Of a DNA stretch of 64,000 nt, positions 9,318 to 17,723 are shown in pieces. The translations under genes were made by a program, and so were the position numbers. The stretch is from Streptomyces sp. Ag109_O5-10 (lineage in GTDB: Bacteria > Actinomycetota > Actinomycetes > Streptomycetales > Streptomycetaceae), in assembly GCF_900105755.1 (NCBI RefSeq), contig NZ_FNTQ01000001.1, positions 2,046,001 to 2,110,000 of the forward strand. Reading direction: 5' to 3'. The number at the start of each line of letters is the position of its first letter. Position 1 is the stretch's first letter. The notes beneath the pieces are model-generated. The model was not told the origin of the DNA and did not search any database. It saw nothing but the letters and a program-made list of their open reading frames with translations.

Positions 9318-10624
9318 CGGGCGCCTCCCTGCGGTGTCAGGTCGAGGACGGCCTGCACGGCCCAGCCCCCGTCGGCCGCGGGTCCGGCGCTCACGGTCCC
9401 TCCGTACAGCGCCGCTCGTTCGCGCATGCCCACCAGTCCGTGTCCTTCCTCGTTCCGTGGGCCGGCCGGTCCGGCCGGGCCGTTGTCCCGGATCCGGATG
9501 ACGAGCCGCTCGTCCCCGACGACGACCGTCAGGTTCACCTGGGTGCCGGCACCGGCGTGCTTCAGGGTGTTGGTCAGGGCTTCCTGGACGATGCGGTAGA
9601 CCGTCAGCTGCATCCCGCGGTCCAGGGCGTCCACCTCGCCGACGGTGCGGTAGACGATCTCAAGCCCTGCGGTGCGTACGCCGTCGCACAGCGTCTCGAT
9701 GTCCGCGAGGCCCGGCTGAGGGCTGAGTTCGGGCGCCCGGCGGACACCGTCCGACGCCTCGCGCAGGACGCCGAGCACCCGGCGCAGCTCGCCGAGGGCG
9801 GTGCGGCCGGTGTCGCCGATGAGCTGGAGGGCCTCCTTGCCGCGTTCGGGAGCGGTGTCGGTGGCGTACGCGCCGGCGTCGGCGAGGGTGATGATGACGG
9901 ACAGGTTGTGGCCGACGATGTCGTGCATCTCACGCGCCACCCGGGCGCGTTCCGTCGCCGTCGCGAGTCTGATGCGCTGGTCGCGTTCCGTCTCCAGCCG
10001 CGCCGCCCGCTCCCGCAGCCCCGCGAGCTGGGCCCGCCGGGTCCGCACCATCAGGCCGACGGCCAGGGCCGCGGTCGCCGTGCTCAGCAGGAAGAACAGG
10101 GCGTCCCAGACGGACACGGCCGGCGAGACCCGGACCGCGACCAGCACCATCCCCGCGGCCATGACCGCGCAGGCCCACGGCAGCCTGCGCAGCTGCCCGT
10201 GCAGGGCCAGGCTGTACAGGGCGACGAAGAGGGCGACGTCCGCGCGCAGCACGGCATCCAGCGACCACTGCAGGACGAAGACCGCGGCGATGGCGCCGAA
10301 GGCCGCCAGGGGCCGGCGCCGCCGCCACAGCAACGGCAGCACCAGACCGGCCTGCAGGGCCAGCACGGCCGCCAGGGGGAGCTGGGTGAAGGCGAACCGG
10401 AACCTGTGCCGGTCATCCCCGTCCCCGTCCACCGCGCCGCCGTGGTGCAGCAGGTCCGGCAGACAGAACATCAGCAGGACCAGCACCACCACCGCGGTGT
10501 CCAGCACCCACGGGCGGGCCCGGTCCGCCTGGCGGAGCCGCTGGCCGGCCCGGGCGAACCGGGCGACCAGCGGTCCCATCCCGCTGACGTCGTCAGTGAT
10601 CACGCTGGTGGTCAAGGTTGTCAC
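9314..10624 (-). CDS. Sensor histidine kinase, HisKA_3 (NarL partner) class
   Basis: 436 residues. N-terminal half has four to five hydrophobic segments with almost no external domain, so it probably senses within the membrane. Then a DHp helix with phospho-acceptor in REMHDIVGHNLSVIITLAD and an ATPase domain with EALTNTLKHAG and GHGLVGMRERAALYGG. GTG start at 10624, twenty bases downstream of the permease stop. Partner of the regulator at 8649-9317. In related operons such intramembrane-sensing kinases respond to cell-envelope-active compounds, which is possible here. Confidence 0.92.
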   Translation of the reverse strand: MTTLTTSVITDDVSGMGPLVARFARAGQRLRQADRARPWVLDTAVVVLVLLMFCLPDLLHHGGAVDGDGDDRHRFRFAFTQLPLAAVLALQAGLVLPLLWRRRRPLAAFGAIAAVFVLQWSLDAVLRADVALFVALYSLALHGQLRRLPWACAVMAAGMVLVAVRVSPAVSVWDALFFLLSTATAALAVGLMVRTRRAQLAGLRERAARLETERDQRIRLATATERARVAREMHDIVGHNLSVIITLADAGAYATDTAPERGKEALQLIGDTGRTALGELRRVLGVLREASDGVRRAPELSPQPGLADIETLCDGVRTAGLEIVYRTVGEVDALDRGMQLTVYRIVQEALTNTLKHAGAGTQVNLTVVVGDERLVIRIRDNGPAGPAGPRNEEGHGLVGMRERAALYGGTVSAGPAADGGWAVQAVLDLTPQGGAR

Positions 10625-10643
10625 CTGCCCATGGTGCAGGCGG

Positions 10644-11483
10644 TCAGACGTCGCTGCGCACCAGCCGGTACGCCGCCCCCGCCAGCGCGAGCACCGTCCA
10701 GCCGAGGAAGACCAGCAGTCCGGCGCCCGGCGACAGGGTCGTGGTGTCGTGCGTGAGGGCGAACATCGACTCGCCCGCGTTGGACGGCAGGTAGGGGCTG
10801 ATGTCGTTCTGCCAGGAGCTCGGCAGCAGCGAGATCAGGCCCGGGACCAGCATCAGGGAGGCGACCAGGACCGAGATACCGCCGGCCACCGACCGCAGGA
10901 GGGCGCCCAGGGCGGTGCCGATGACGCCGACCAGGCCGAGGTAGAGCCCGGCGCCCAGCAGGCTCCGTACGACACCCGCGTGCGAGAGGCCCATGGCCGC
11001 GGGCGTGCCCGACACGATCTGGCTGCCGAACAGGAAGGCGACGAACGCGCCCAGCGTGGCCACCACCAGCGCGACCAGCCCGAACACGGCCGCCTTGGAC
11101 CACAGCACGGGCAGCCGGCGCGGTACCGCCGTGAGCGTGGAACGGATCATCCCGGTGGAGTACTCCCCCGCCGTGACCAGCACGCCGAGCACGCCGAGGG
11201 CGAGCTGGGCGAAGTTGGTGCCGAAGAGGGACAGGCTCAGGGCCGTCGCGGTGGCGAAGTCCCGGTCCTGGTGCGGGGAGCCGACGCCGGACCTGTAGTG
11301 GTTCGCGGCGATGAGCCCGAAAGCGACGAGGAAGAGCAGACCGAGGCCCAGGGTGATCCAGGTCGAGCGCAGCGACCACAGCTTGGCCCACTCCGAGGCC
11401 AGTACGCGCCGCCCGGTCACCCGGTACGCGGGGCGGGCGGGGGTGGCCGGGGACGCCTCGACGGGCGCGGTGAGGGTGCTCAT
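10644..11483 (-). CDS. ABC-2 type transporter permease
   Basis: 279 residues with six hydrophobic segments in the ABC-2 permease pattern. There is a long external loop after the first helix (FGLIAANHYRSGVG) and the typical segment GEYSTGMIRSTLTAVPRR. It pairs with the ATPase whose gene overlaps its start (ATGA at 11480-11483). Together they form a half-size exporter or immunity pump of the type used against lipid-targeting antibiotics; the substrate is not shown by the sequence. Confidence 0.88.
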   Translation of the reverse strand: MSTLTAPVEASPATPARPAYRVTGRRVLASEWAKLWSLRSTWITLGLGLLFLVAFGLIAANHYRSGVGSPHQDRDFATATALSLSLFGTNFAQLALGVLGVLVTAGEYSTGMIRSTLTAVPRRLPVLWSKAAVFGLVALVVATLGAFVAFLFGSQIVSGTPAAMGLSHAGVVRSLLGAGLYLGLVGVIGTALGALLRSVAGGISVLVASLMLVPGLISLLPSSWQNDISPYLPSNAGESMFALTHDTTTLSPGAGLLVFLGWTVLALAGAAYRLVRSDV

Positions 11484-12424
11484 GCCGCACTCCCCTCGGC
11501 CACGCGCGTCTCGATGCCGGTCGAGCCGTGGTACTCCACGGCATCCCTGGTCAGGTTCATGAACGCCTCCTCCAACGACACCGTCCGCGCGGTCAGTTCG
11601 AACAGCGCGATCCCGTGCTCGGCCGCCTTCAGGCCTATCTCCCGGGCACTGAGCCCGGTCACCTGAAGCTCCTCGGAGCCGGCCCGGCCGGTGATGTCGA
11701 CACCGGGACCTGCCAGTGCCTCCCGCAGCCGCGCCGGCTCCTGGGTGGCCACCTGCACCGTGTCGCCGCCCGCCTCCCGGACGAGGTCCGCCACGGTGGT
11801 GTCGGCCAGCAGCCGCCCGCGCCCCACGATGATCAGATGGTCCGCGACCAGGGCCATCTCGCTCATCAGGTGCGACGACACGAACACGGTCCGGCCCTCA
11901 CCGGCGAGGGCCTTGAGCAGGTTGCGGATCCACAGGACGCCCTCCGGGTCGAGCCCGTTGACCGGCTCGTCCAGCATCACCGTCTGCGGATCGCCCAGCA
12001 GCGCCGCCGCGATGCCGAGCCGCTGCCCCATGCCGAGGGAGAACGCGCCGGCCCGCTTCTTCGCCACGCTGCCGAGGCCGGCCAGTTCGATCACCTCGTC
12101 GACCCGGCGGCGCGGAATGCCGTGGGTCAGCGCGAGCGCGAGCAGGTGGTTGTAGGCCGAGCGGCCCGGGTGGATCGACTTCGCCTCCAGCAGCGCCCCG
12201 ACCTCCTGGAGCGGTGCCTGGTGGCCGGCGTAGTGCCGCCCGTTGACCGTCACCGACCCGCTGGTCGGCGCGTCGAGCCCGACGATCATGCGCATGGTCG
12301 TGGACTTCCCCGCGCCGTTGGGGCCCAGGAACCCGGTCACCGTGCCCGGCCGCACGGCGAAGTCCAGCCCGTCGACGGCCGTCTTCTCGCCGTATCTCTT
12401 GGTCAGCTGCTGAGCGTCGATCAT
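11480..12424 (-). CDS. ABC transporter ATP-binding protein
   Basis: 314 residues. Walker A GPNGAGKST, signature SLGMGQRLGIA, Walker B TVMLDEPVNGLDPEG, switch histidine in FVSSHLMSEM. The C-terminal ~80 residues form the extra domain common in drug-export ATPases (DrrA/BcrA-like). ATG at 12424 is preceded by AGGAAGAG at the right spacing; a longer in-frame start at 12538 lacks support. It is the first gene of the four-gene operon and lies just downstream of two GTACCGCGG elements. Confidence 0.92.
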   Translation of the reverse strand: MIDAQQLTKRYGEKTAVDGLDFAVRPGTVTGFLGPNGAGKSTTMRMIVGLDAPTSGSVTVNGRHYAGHQAPLQEVGALLEAKSIHPGRSAYNHLLALALTHGIPRRRVDEVIELAGLGSVAKKRAGAFSLGMGQRLGIAAALLGDPQTVMLDEPVNGLDPEGVLWIRNLLKALAGEGRTVFVSSHLMSEMALVADHLIIVGRGRLLADTTVADLVREAGGDTVQVATQEPARLREALAGPGVDITGRAGSEELQVTGLSAREIGLKAAEHGIALFELTARTVSLEEAFMNLTRDAVEYHGSTGIETRVAEGSAA

Positions 12425-12513
12425 GCGCGTCTCTTCCTGTGGGAACCGGCGCCCGTCTGTCGCCCCTGGCGCCTCACCGACCACGCTAAGAGGCGAAACA
12501 CCTCGATTCGGTG

Positions 12514-12556
12514 GTACCGCGGGCTGATCCACACCCACCGGGTCGTACCGCGGTAC
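12514..12556 (-). promoter_or_regulatory. Two GTACCGCGG elements upstream of the ABC operon
   Basis: GTACCGCGG occurs at 12514-12522 and again at 12545-12553, where it is part of the perfect 12-base palindrome GTACCGCGGTAC (12545-12556). The copies are 31 bases apart, three helical turns, and end about 90 bases before the ATPase start. Candidate binding sites of the operon's LuxR-type regulator; they also lie before the end of the convergent-side DUF347 gene, so only the ABC operon can be their target. Confidence 0.5.
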
Positions 12557-12591
12557 TACGCGTCACTGCGCCCTTGGTCTCACCGGTCAGG

Positions 12592-13449
12592 TCAGGCGCC
12601 GCTCGCCGCGGTCCTGCCCTCCTGGACGTGTGCGTAGGCCATGAGGCCGAGCAGGACGGCAAGGAGGACCGCGGAAGAACCGGGGGTACCGAGATCGAGG
12701 CCGCCCTTGGCGGCCGGCTTGGTCAGGAAGTCGCCCGCGGTGGCGCCGAGCGGGCGGGTGAGGACGAACGCGATCCAGAACAGCAGGACGTTCGGCACCA
12801 CGGGCACCTTCATCAGGGCGACCAGTACGGCGAGCAGCCCGGTCACCAGCAGCGCGCCGCCCGCGTAGCCGAGGCCGGAGCTGTCGGACAGGAAGTCGCC
12901 CATGGAGGTGCCGAGGGTGTTGGAGACGAGGATCGCCGACCAGAACAGTGCCTCGCCGCGGAAGGTGACGATGTCGCGGATCTGGAACGTCATCCCGCTC
13001 AGCCGCCAGACCGCGAAGACGACCAGCAGGATGGAGATGAGGATCGCCGCGCCGGCCGGATAGCCGAGTCCGAGGCCCTGCGGTCCCCAGCCGAGCGAGG
13101 TGGTTCCGCCGGACAGGTACCTGGTGCTGGCGTCGCGGTTCATGAAGTCGGACATCGTGGTGCCGGCCATGCTGGTCGACAGGATGACCGTCCAGTAGAA
13201 GAACGGGTTGTAGCGGCGGGACCTGAGCTGGACGACGAGGGTCACCACGAAGATCAGGAACAGCGCGATCGTGGTGAGGAAGTAACCCAGCTTCAGGGTC
13301 TGGGAGAAGAGGTCGCCGGCCGTCTCGCCCAGGGTCGTCGCCGCGATCTTCATGATCCAGAAGACGAGGGTGACCTCGGGCAGTTTCTTCATCACCGATT
13401 TCGTCGTGCTCGCGACGTCGAGATCGGTGAGGTGGTTCGGCTGCTGCAA
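12592..13449 (-). CDS. DUF347 repeat membrane protein (paralogue 1)
   Basis: 285 residues, eight to nine hydrophobic segments. Four copies of the DUF347 repeat (PF03988 / COG4705) are visible, each with an F/YW then a GxxxxD motif: EVTLVFWIMK..TTLGETAGD, FYWTVILSTSMAGTTMSD, ALFWSAILVSNTLGTSMGD and LLFWIAFVLTRPLGATAGD. Function of the family is unknown; the repeated acidic and glycine residues inside helices suggest a transporter. The start is TTG at 13449 because AAGGAG lies nine bases upstream; no in-frame ATG is available until MKKLPEV. One of four paralogues here; see the repeat operator at 13516-13533. Confidence 0.82.
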   Translation of the reverse strand: MQQPNHLTDLDVASTTKSVMKKLPEVTLVFWIMKIAATTLGETAGDLFSQTLKLGYFLTTIALFLIFVVTLVVQLRSRRYNPFFYWTVILSTSMAGTTMSDFMNRDASTRYLSGGTTSLGWGPQGLGLGYPAGAAILISILLVVFAVWRLSGMTFQIRDIVTFRGEALFWSAILVSNTLGTSMGDFLSDSSGLGYAGGALLVTGLLAVLVALMKVPVVPNVLLFWIAFVLTRPLGATAGDFLTKPAAKGGLDLGTPGSSAVLLAVLLGLMAYAHVQEGRTAASGA

Positions 13450-13515
13450 GGTGGGGGGCTCCTTGTGTGAAGGGGCGACCGCGGTGAGGCGCTCGCTCAA
13501 CGACCTTGGCAGCGA

Positions 13516-13533
13516 CAACCTGGACACCTCCTG
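13516..13533 (-). promoter_or_regulatory. CAGG-type 11-bp direct repeat before DUF347 paralogue 1
   Basis: Read on the minus strand: CAGGAGG, N4, CAGGTTG, an 11-base period. The second unit is perfect (13516-13522), the first matches 5 of 7 (13527-13533). It lies 67 bases before the TTG start. The same arrangement precedes the other three DUF347 genes; the geometry fits an OmpR-family dimer. Confidence 0.5.
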
Positions 13534-13553
13534 AACGCCTGCTCCTTCCCTGC

Positions 13554-14386
13554 TCAGGCGGCGTGGCGCACGGTTTCCTGCGGCCGCGTGACGTCCTTCC
13601 GGGTCACCGCCGGACACACCGCAAGACCGAGGACGACCCCGAGGAACAGCACGCTCGTGACGACGGTGCCCAGGCCCGCTCCGCCGTCGCGGACCGGCTG
13701 CGAGAGGCAGTCGCCGACGGCCGCGCCGAACGGGCGAGGACGTGGACGATCCAGAAGCTCCACACCGGGTCCAGGTCGAGCGCGAGGTGTGCGAGGGCGA
13801 CCGCGGCGATGACCAGGGCGAACAGGACCGCGGACAGCCAGTGGGCGAAGTCCGTCCGCGCCGGGACCAGGTCGCCGGCGGCGGTACCGAGCGCGAACGT
13901 GCCCAGGACGGCGAGCCAGTAGAAGGACTCGCGGCCCGGGGTGTCGATGCTGTGGACGGACAGCGTCCGCTCGCACCGGCACCAGGCTGTGAAGACCACC
14001 GCGAGGACGATCGCGAAGACGAGGGTGCCGGTTTCCGGCGGCACCCCCGTGCCGCCGGTGAGACCGTCGCCGACCAGCGTGCCGACGACGCCGGACAGCG
14101 CGACGGCCGACCAGTACACGCCGGCACGGCAGGCGCCCGTACGGAACTGCACGGCCGGGACGACCGGCAGCAGGACGCCCGTCAGCACCGAGACTTCGGT
14201 CAGGCCGAGCCCGGCCTTCTGGTCGAGCGGGTCGACGGCGGTCCCCCCGGCCGGCGTGCACAGCACCTTGGCGATCCAGAGGCGGACGGTGGCCTCGGGC
14301 ACCTTGTTCCGGCGCAACCGGCGGCCCGGGGACGCCGCGGCATCGACCGGTGAGGCCGCCGTGGTTTCTGCTGTCTGGTGCGCCAT
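13554..14386 (-). pseudogene. DUF347 repeat membrane protein (paralogue 2), frameshifted
   Basis: Starts at ATG 14386 with an Ala-rich N-terminus, then NKVPEATVRLWIAKVLCT and three recognisable repeats. Reading frame is lost near 13731-13737, inside the fourth repeat: the first frame reads FWIVHVLAR then turns into Ser/Arg-rich nonsense ending at 13604, while the second frame supplies RPFGAAVGDCLSQ and a normal end at 13554. Comparison with paralogues (FWIAFVLTRPLGATAGD) shows that loss of four bases (one CCCG unit, GCCCGCCCG to GCCCG) explains the shift exactly. Intact length would be about 278 residues. It could be a true pseudogene, a phase-variable tract or a sequencing error. Its start is 80 bases downstream of paralogue 3. 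Confidence 0.75.
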
Positions 14387-14407
14387 GAGGCCCGACCGTG
14401 CCAGGGA

Positions 14408-14425
14408 CCACCTGAGCACATCCTG
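14408..14425 (-). promoter_or_regulatory. CAGG-type 11-bp direct repeat before DUF347 paralogue 2
   Basis: On the minus strand CAGGATG, N4, CAGGTGG, each matching CAGGTTG in 6 of 7 positions and spaced 11 bases. It ends 22 bases before the annotated ATG, so either the true start is further downstream or the site acts very close to the transcript start. Confidence 0.5.
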
Positions 14426-14465
14426 ACCGCCGGGAACCCTGCGGAGTCGGCGCGGACCAGGTCCG

Positions 14466-15740
14466 TCAGCGCATGTCCGCGAGGAGGGTGCGGAGTTCGG
14501 CCTCCTGGTGGGCGGACGACATCGGCGGGTTCGAGTGGTCGATGCCGAAGGTCTTCAGGACCTGGTCCATCTGGGCGTCGAGGAACGTCCATCCGGTGTT
14601 GTCCAGCGGCTGCAGCGAAGCCTGGTCGGCATCCCAGAGGTCCCGCAGCGACTGGGTGGCTGTGTGGGCCCCGGTGGCGTTACCCGACTGGACGTCCCTG
14701 AGCGAGGTCGACGCGAGGGTCCGCAGCGCGTCGACCTTCGTGGACGGGAACTTCTTCACGGCCTGGCCGGGGGCGAGGTGCACGGTGGAGGTGGCGTCCT
14801 CCTCTGGCGCCGGTCCGACGTGCGGCTGGCTGTGCGCCCAGACCAGCAGGCCCACGGTGGCGACGGCGAGGAGGCCGAAGCCCGCCAGCGCGGTGCGCTC
14901 CCTCCGCGGGTTGGCGGTGGTCTGCGGGGTGTGCGTGGCGTCGTAGGTCTCGATCACGTCGGAGCGTGTCACCGTCAGGTAGACGACCGTCGCCAGGATC
15001 AGGCCGAGGAAGATCAGGCTGGTGGTGAAGGTGCCCAGTGCGAGGCCGGTGGGCTCGCCCGGCTGGGCGACCTTCGGGGAGGCGAGCCAGTCACCGATGT
15101 TGGCGCCCAGCGGGCGGGTCAGGATGTAGGCGAGCCAGAAGGACAGCACCGGGTTCGCGCCGAACTTCCACAGCAGCATGATCGCCGCGATGAGGCCGAG
15201 CGGCAGCAGGACCGAGACGCCCGGGCTCCAGCCGGTGAGTTCGAGGGTCCAGTCGCCGGTCGCGGTGCCGAGCGCGAAGGTGACCAGAACGGTGAGCCAG
15301 TAGAACGACTCGCGCGGCAGCGTGTTGACCGAGTGGATCGAGAGGGTGCGCTCGCGCAGCCACCACGTGCCGAAGACCACGGCGAGCAGGACCGAGAACA
15401 CCGTGGTGCTGATCCACAGCGGCACGTTGAGCTGGTCGGTCAGGATGTCGGTGTACAGCGTGCCCGTGACACTGACGACGACCACGGTCAGCCAGTACGG
15501 GAACGGTACGTACCGCTTCAGCCGCAGCTGGACGCCCAGGACCACGACGAACACCGCGGTGAAGATCCAGGCCGTGTTCACCAGGCCGACGCCCAGCTTC
15601 ATGTTGATCCAGTCGGCGAAGCTCTCACCGACGGTCGTGCACAGGATCTTGATCACCCAGAACCAGATGGTGACCTCGGGAACCTTGTTCAGCATCAGCC
15701 GCCCGCTGTGGCGTGTGCGGACTTCGCTTGTCGTTGTCAT
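14466..15740 (-). CDS. DUF347 repeat membrane protein with extracytoplasmic C-terminal extension (paralogue 3)
   Basis: 424 residues. Residues ~15-270 carry the four DUF347 repeats: NKVPEVTIWFWVIKILCTTVGES, then the segments at FPYWLTVVVVSVTGTLYTD, SFYWLTVLVTFALGTATGD and LSFWLAYILTRPLGANIGD. After a ninth hydrophobic segment (~residues 290-312) there is an extra domain of ~120 polar residues rich in helices, not present in the other three copies. It is probably outside the membrane and could sense or bind something. Start ATG 15740 lies just after the CAGGTTG repeats; the conserved domain begins at an internal ATG 15 codons later, so the real start may be there. It follows the kinase gene by 38 bases and may share its transcript. 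Confidence 0.82.
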   Translation of the reverse strand: MTTTSEVRTRHSGRLMLNKVPEVTIWFWVIKILCTTVGESFADWINMKLGVGLVNTAWIFTAVFVVVLGVQLRLKRYVPFPYWLTVVVVSVTGTLYTDILTDQLNVPLWISTTVFSVLLAVVFGTWWLRERTLSIHSVNTLPRESFYWLTVLVTFALGTATGDWTLELTGWSPGVSVLLPLGLIAAIMLLWKFGANPVLSFWLAYILTRPLGANIGDWLASPKVAQPGEPTGLALGTFTTSLIFLGLILATVVYLTVTRSDVIETYDATHTPQTTANPRRERTALAGFGLLAVATVGLLVWAHSQPHVGPAPEEDATSTVHLAPGQAVKKFPSTKVDALRTLASTSLRDVQSGNATGAHTATQSLRDLWDADQASLQPLDNTGWTFLDAQMDQVLKTFGIDHSNPPMSSAHQEAELRTLLADMR

Positions 15741-15759
15741 GCAATGAGGTTGGTGTGAC

Positions 15760-15777
15760 CAACCTGCACACAACCTG
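15760..15777 (-). promoter_or_regulatory. Perfect CAGGTTG-N4-CAGGTTG direct repeat before DUF347 paralogue 3
   Basis: Minus strand, both units perfect (15771-15777 and 15760-15766), 11-base period. It lies between the kinase stop (15779) and the DUF347 ATG (15740), 20 bases from the latter. Confidence 0.6.
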
Positions 15778-15778
15778 A

Positions 15779-17047
15779 CTACGCGATCGCCTCTGCCGTG
15801 GGGAAGGTCACCTCGACGCGACCGTGACCGTCCGCGATCGCACGGACCGCCACTCCCGCGGACACGGCGAGGCGCTTCACCACCGCCAGCCCCAACCCGT
15901 TCCCGTCGCCGCCGGTCACGCCCGCTTCGAAGACCCGGTCGACCTCCGCCGGGTCGAACCCCGGGCCGTCGTCGAGGACATCGATCACGACCCCCTCGGG
16001 CTGGACGCGCGCCGTGACCCAGACGCGCGAACTCGCGTGCCGCAGGCCGTTCTCCAGCAGGGGTGACAGCACAGCCACGACGAGCTCGGCCGCCACGGCG
16101 ACGTCGACGTCGGCCGGGACGGCGAGTTCGATGGAGCGACCGGCGATCGCCTGTCGCGCCGCCGCCCTGAGATCGCAACGGGTACCGCCGTCGATCCGTG
16201 TCCGGGCGGCACCGAGGATCGTGGTGATCGCCGTGTTCAGGCGGTCGACCTCGGTCAGAACGGCCTCCGGCGCCACCTGCTGACCGGAGAGCTGCGCCAG
16301 CTGTGCCTCGCCCCGCAGGGCCGTCAGGGGCGTCCGCAGCTCGTGGGCGATCTCGTCGGTGAGCCGGCGCTCGTCCGCGAGCGCGTGGTCCACGCGGTCG
16401 AGCAGGCGGTCGAGAGTTCGCCCGAGCTCCCCGAATTCATCGCGCGGAACGCCGAGGTCGAATCGGCGCCCGGGTTCGTGATCGCCCCATTCGTCGGCGA
16501 GAGCGGCCATTTCGTGGACCACCCGCAACGCACGACCCACCACGAGGCGCGCGACGACGCCCGCGAGCACGATCGAGATGCCGCCCAGAATCAGCGACAT
16601 CGTCAGGCTGCGCTGCTCCGACGTCTCGTACGGTGTCAGATCCACCTTCACGACCACCATGACCTGGTGGCCCTGCAGCCGGATCGGCTGGGCATACAGA
16701 AGGTGGCTGCCGGCCGTGGTGGTCTGGGACTGTCCGGAGCCGACGAGCGCGTCGACGCGTTCCAGGACGCTGCCCGGCACGATTCCGTCGATGAGGTGCC
16801 CGTCGGCGTACACCCACGAGACCGTGTCCAGCGCTTCGTTGCCGCCCTCGATCAGCACGACGTGGCCGCCGCGTACGGCCACGTTCGCCGCGACCGCCTC
16901 CGCACGGGTGTGCGCCAGCGCGTTCGCGTCCGCGTCGGTCACCTGGCTCAGCAGCACGTGCGAGACCACCACCAGCACCGCGACCACCGCTGTCGCGATC
17001 AGAACCGCGAGAGCGACGACCCTCCCGCGGAAGCCCGTCACTCCCAT
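15779..17047 (-). CDS. Sensor histidine kinase (OmpR partner class)
   Basis: 422 residues. Two transmembrane segments (about residues 10-30 and 150-172) enclose a ~120-residue external sensor; a HAMP-like linker follows. The DHp helix has DEIAHELRTPLTALRGEAQ with the phospho-acceptor His, and the ATPase domain has ENGLRHASSRVW, DDGPGFD and GDGNGLGLAVVKRLA. ATG start overlaps the regulator gene by ten bases, so the pair is coupled. It lies inside the DUF347 gene array and probably controls it together with the regulator at 17038-17691. The signal is unknown. Confidence 0.92.
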   Translation of the reverse strand: MGVTGFRGRVVALAVLIATAVVAVLVVVSHVLLSQVTDADANALAHTRAEAVAANVAVRGGHVVLIEGGNEALDTVSWVYADGHLIDGIVPGSVLERVDALVGSGQSQTTTAGSHLLYAQPIRLQGHQVMVVVKVDLTPYETSEQRSLTMSLILGGISIVLAGVVARLVVGRALRVVHEMAALADEWGDHEPGRRFDLGVPRDEFGELGRTLDRLLDRVDHALADERRLTDEIAHELRTPLTALRGEAQLAQLSGQQVAPEAVLTEVDRLNTAITTILGAARTRIDGGTRCDLRAAARQAIAGRSIELAVPADVDVAVAAELVVAVLSPLLENGLRHASSRVWVTARVQPEGVVIDVLDDGPGFDPAEVDRVFEAGVTGGDGNGLGLAVVKRLAVSAGVAVRAIADGHGRVEVTFPTAEAIA

Positions 17048-17691
17048 CGGTAGCCCACCCCACGGACGGTCGCCAGCCGGTCGGCCACGCCCAGCGCGCC
17101 GAGTTTCGTCCGCAGCCGGCGAACGTAGGAGTCGAGGGTGTTGTCGCTGACCTGCGCGCCGTGGGGCCAGCCCGCGGCGACGAGGGCGTGGCGGCGTACC
17201 GCGTCGCCCTGCGAGGCGATGAGCCTGCCCAGCAACCGGAACTCGGTCGGCGTCAGGCTCTCGCTCGTCGAACCGTGGGTCACGACGTGTTTCGCCGGAT
17301 CGAGAACGACGCCCCGCGGTGAGGTCGTCGCGGTTGTTCTGCGGAGCAGGGCACGGACCCTCACCAGCAGCTCCGGGATGTCGAACGGTTTGGTCAGGTA
17401 GTCGTCGGCTCCCGCCTCGAAGCCGCCCACCTTGTGATGCATGCCGTCCAGAGCGGTGAGCATCAGCACCGGGGCGTCGACGCCACGGGCCCGCAGCGCC
17501 AGGCAGACATCGCGGCCGTCGGCGTCCGGGAGTCCCAGATCCAGGAGGACCAGGTGAGGGACCGGTTCGAGTTGTCTCAGCAGGCTGTCCGCGGTGGAAG
17601 CGACGGCGACCGTATGGTCGTCGTGCTCGAGTGCCCGCTTGAGGACGTCACGGACCGCCGCGTCGTCCTCACACACCACAATGAAAGCCAC
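17038..17691 (-). CDS. OmpR/PhoB-family response regulator
   Basis: 217 residues. Receiver domain with phospho-acceptor in LVLLDLGLPDADG, conserved Thr in LMLTALDG and Lys in YLTKPFD; the C-terminal winged helix has SLTPTEFRLLGRL and DNTLDSYVRRLRTKLG. GTG start at 17691 (weak ribosome site). First gene of the regulator-kinase pair, with a DUF347 gene immediately behind. The tandem 11-base CAGGTTG repeats before all four DUF347 genes are the natural candidates for its binding sites. A poor copy (CAGGCTG, N4, CAGGTAC, opposite orientation) overlaps its own start at 17691-17708. Confidence 0.92.
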   Translation of the reverse strand: MAFIVVCEDDAAVRDVLKRALEHDDHTVAVASTADSLLRQLEPVPHLVLLDLGLPDADGRDVCLALRARGVDAPVLMLTALDGMHHKVGGFEAGADDYLTKPFDIPELLVRVRALLRRTTATTSPRGVVLDPAKHVVTHGSTSESLTPTEFRLLGRLIASQGDAVRRHALVAAGWPHGAQVSDNTLDSYVRRLRTKLGALGVADRLATVRGVGYRWE

Positions 17692-17723
17692 AGGCTGACC
17701 CCAGGTACTCCGGCAACGGTTCT

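Noticed and set aside
9801..11666. Plus-strand frame of 621 codons across the kinase and permease
   Set aside because: Antisense to two well-supported genes; Ser/Arg/Thr-rich without any motif.
17691..17708. Autoregulatory CAGG direct repeat at the response regulator start
   Set aside because: Only 6 and 5 of 7 positions match and orientation is opposite to the gene; kept only as a remark.
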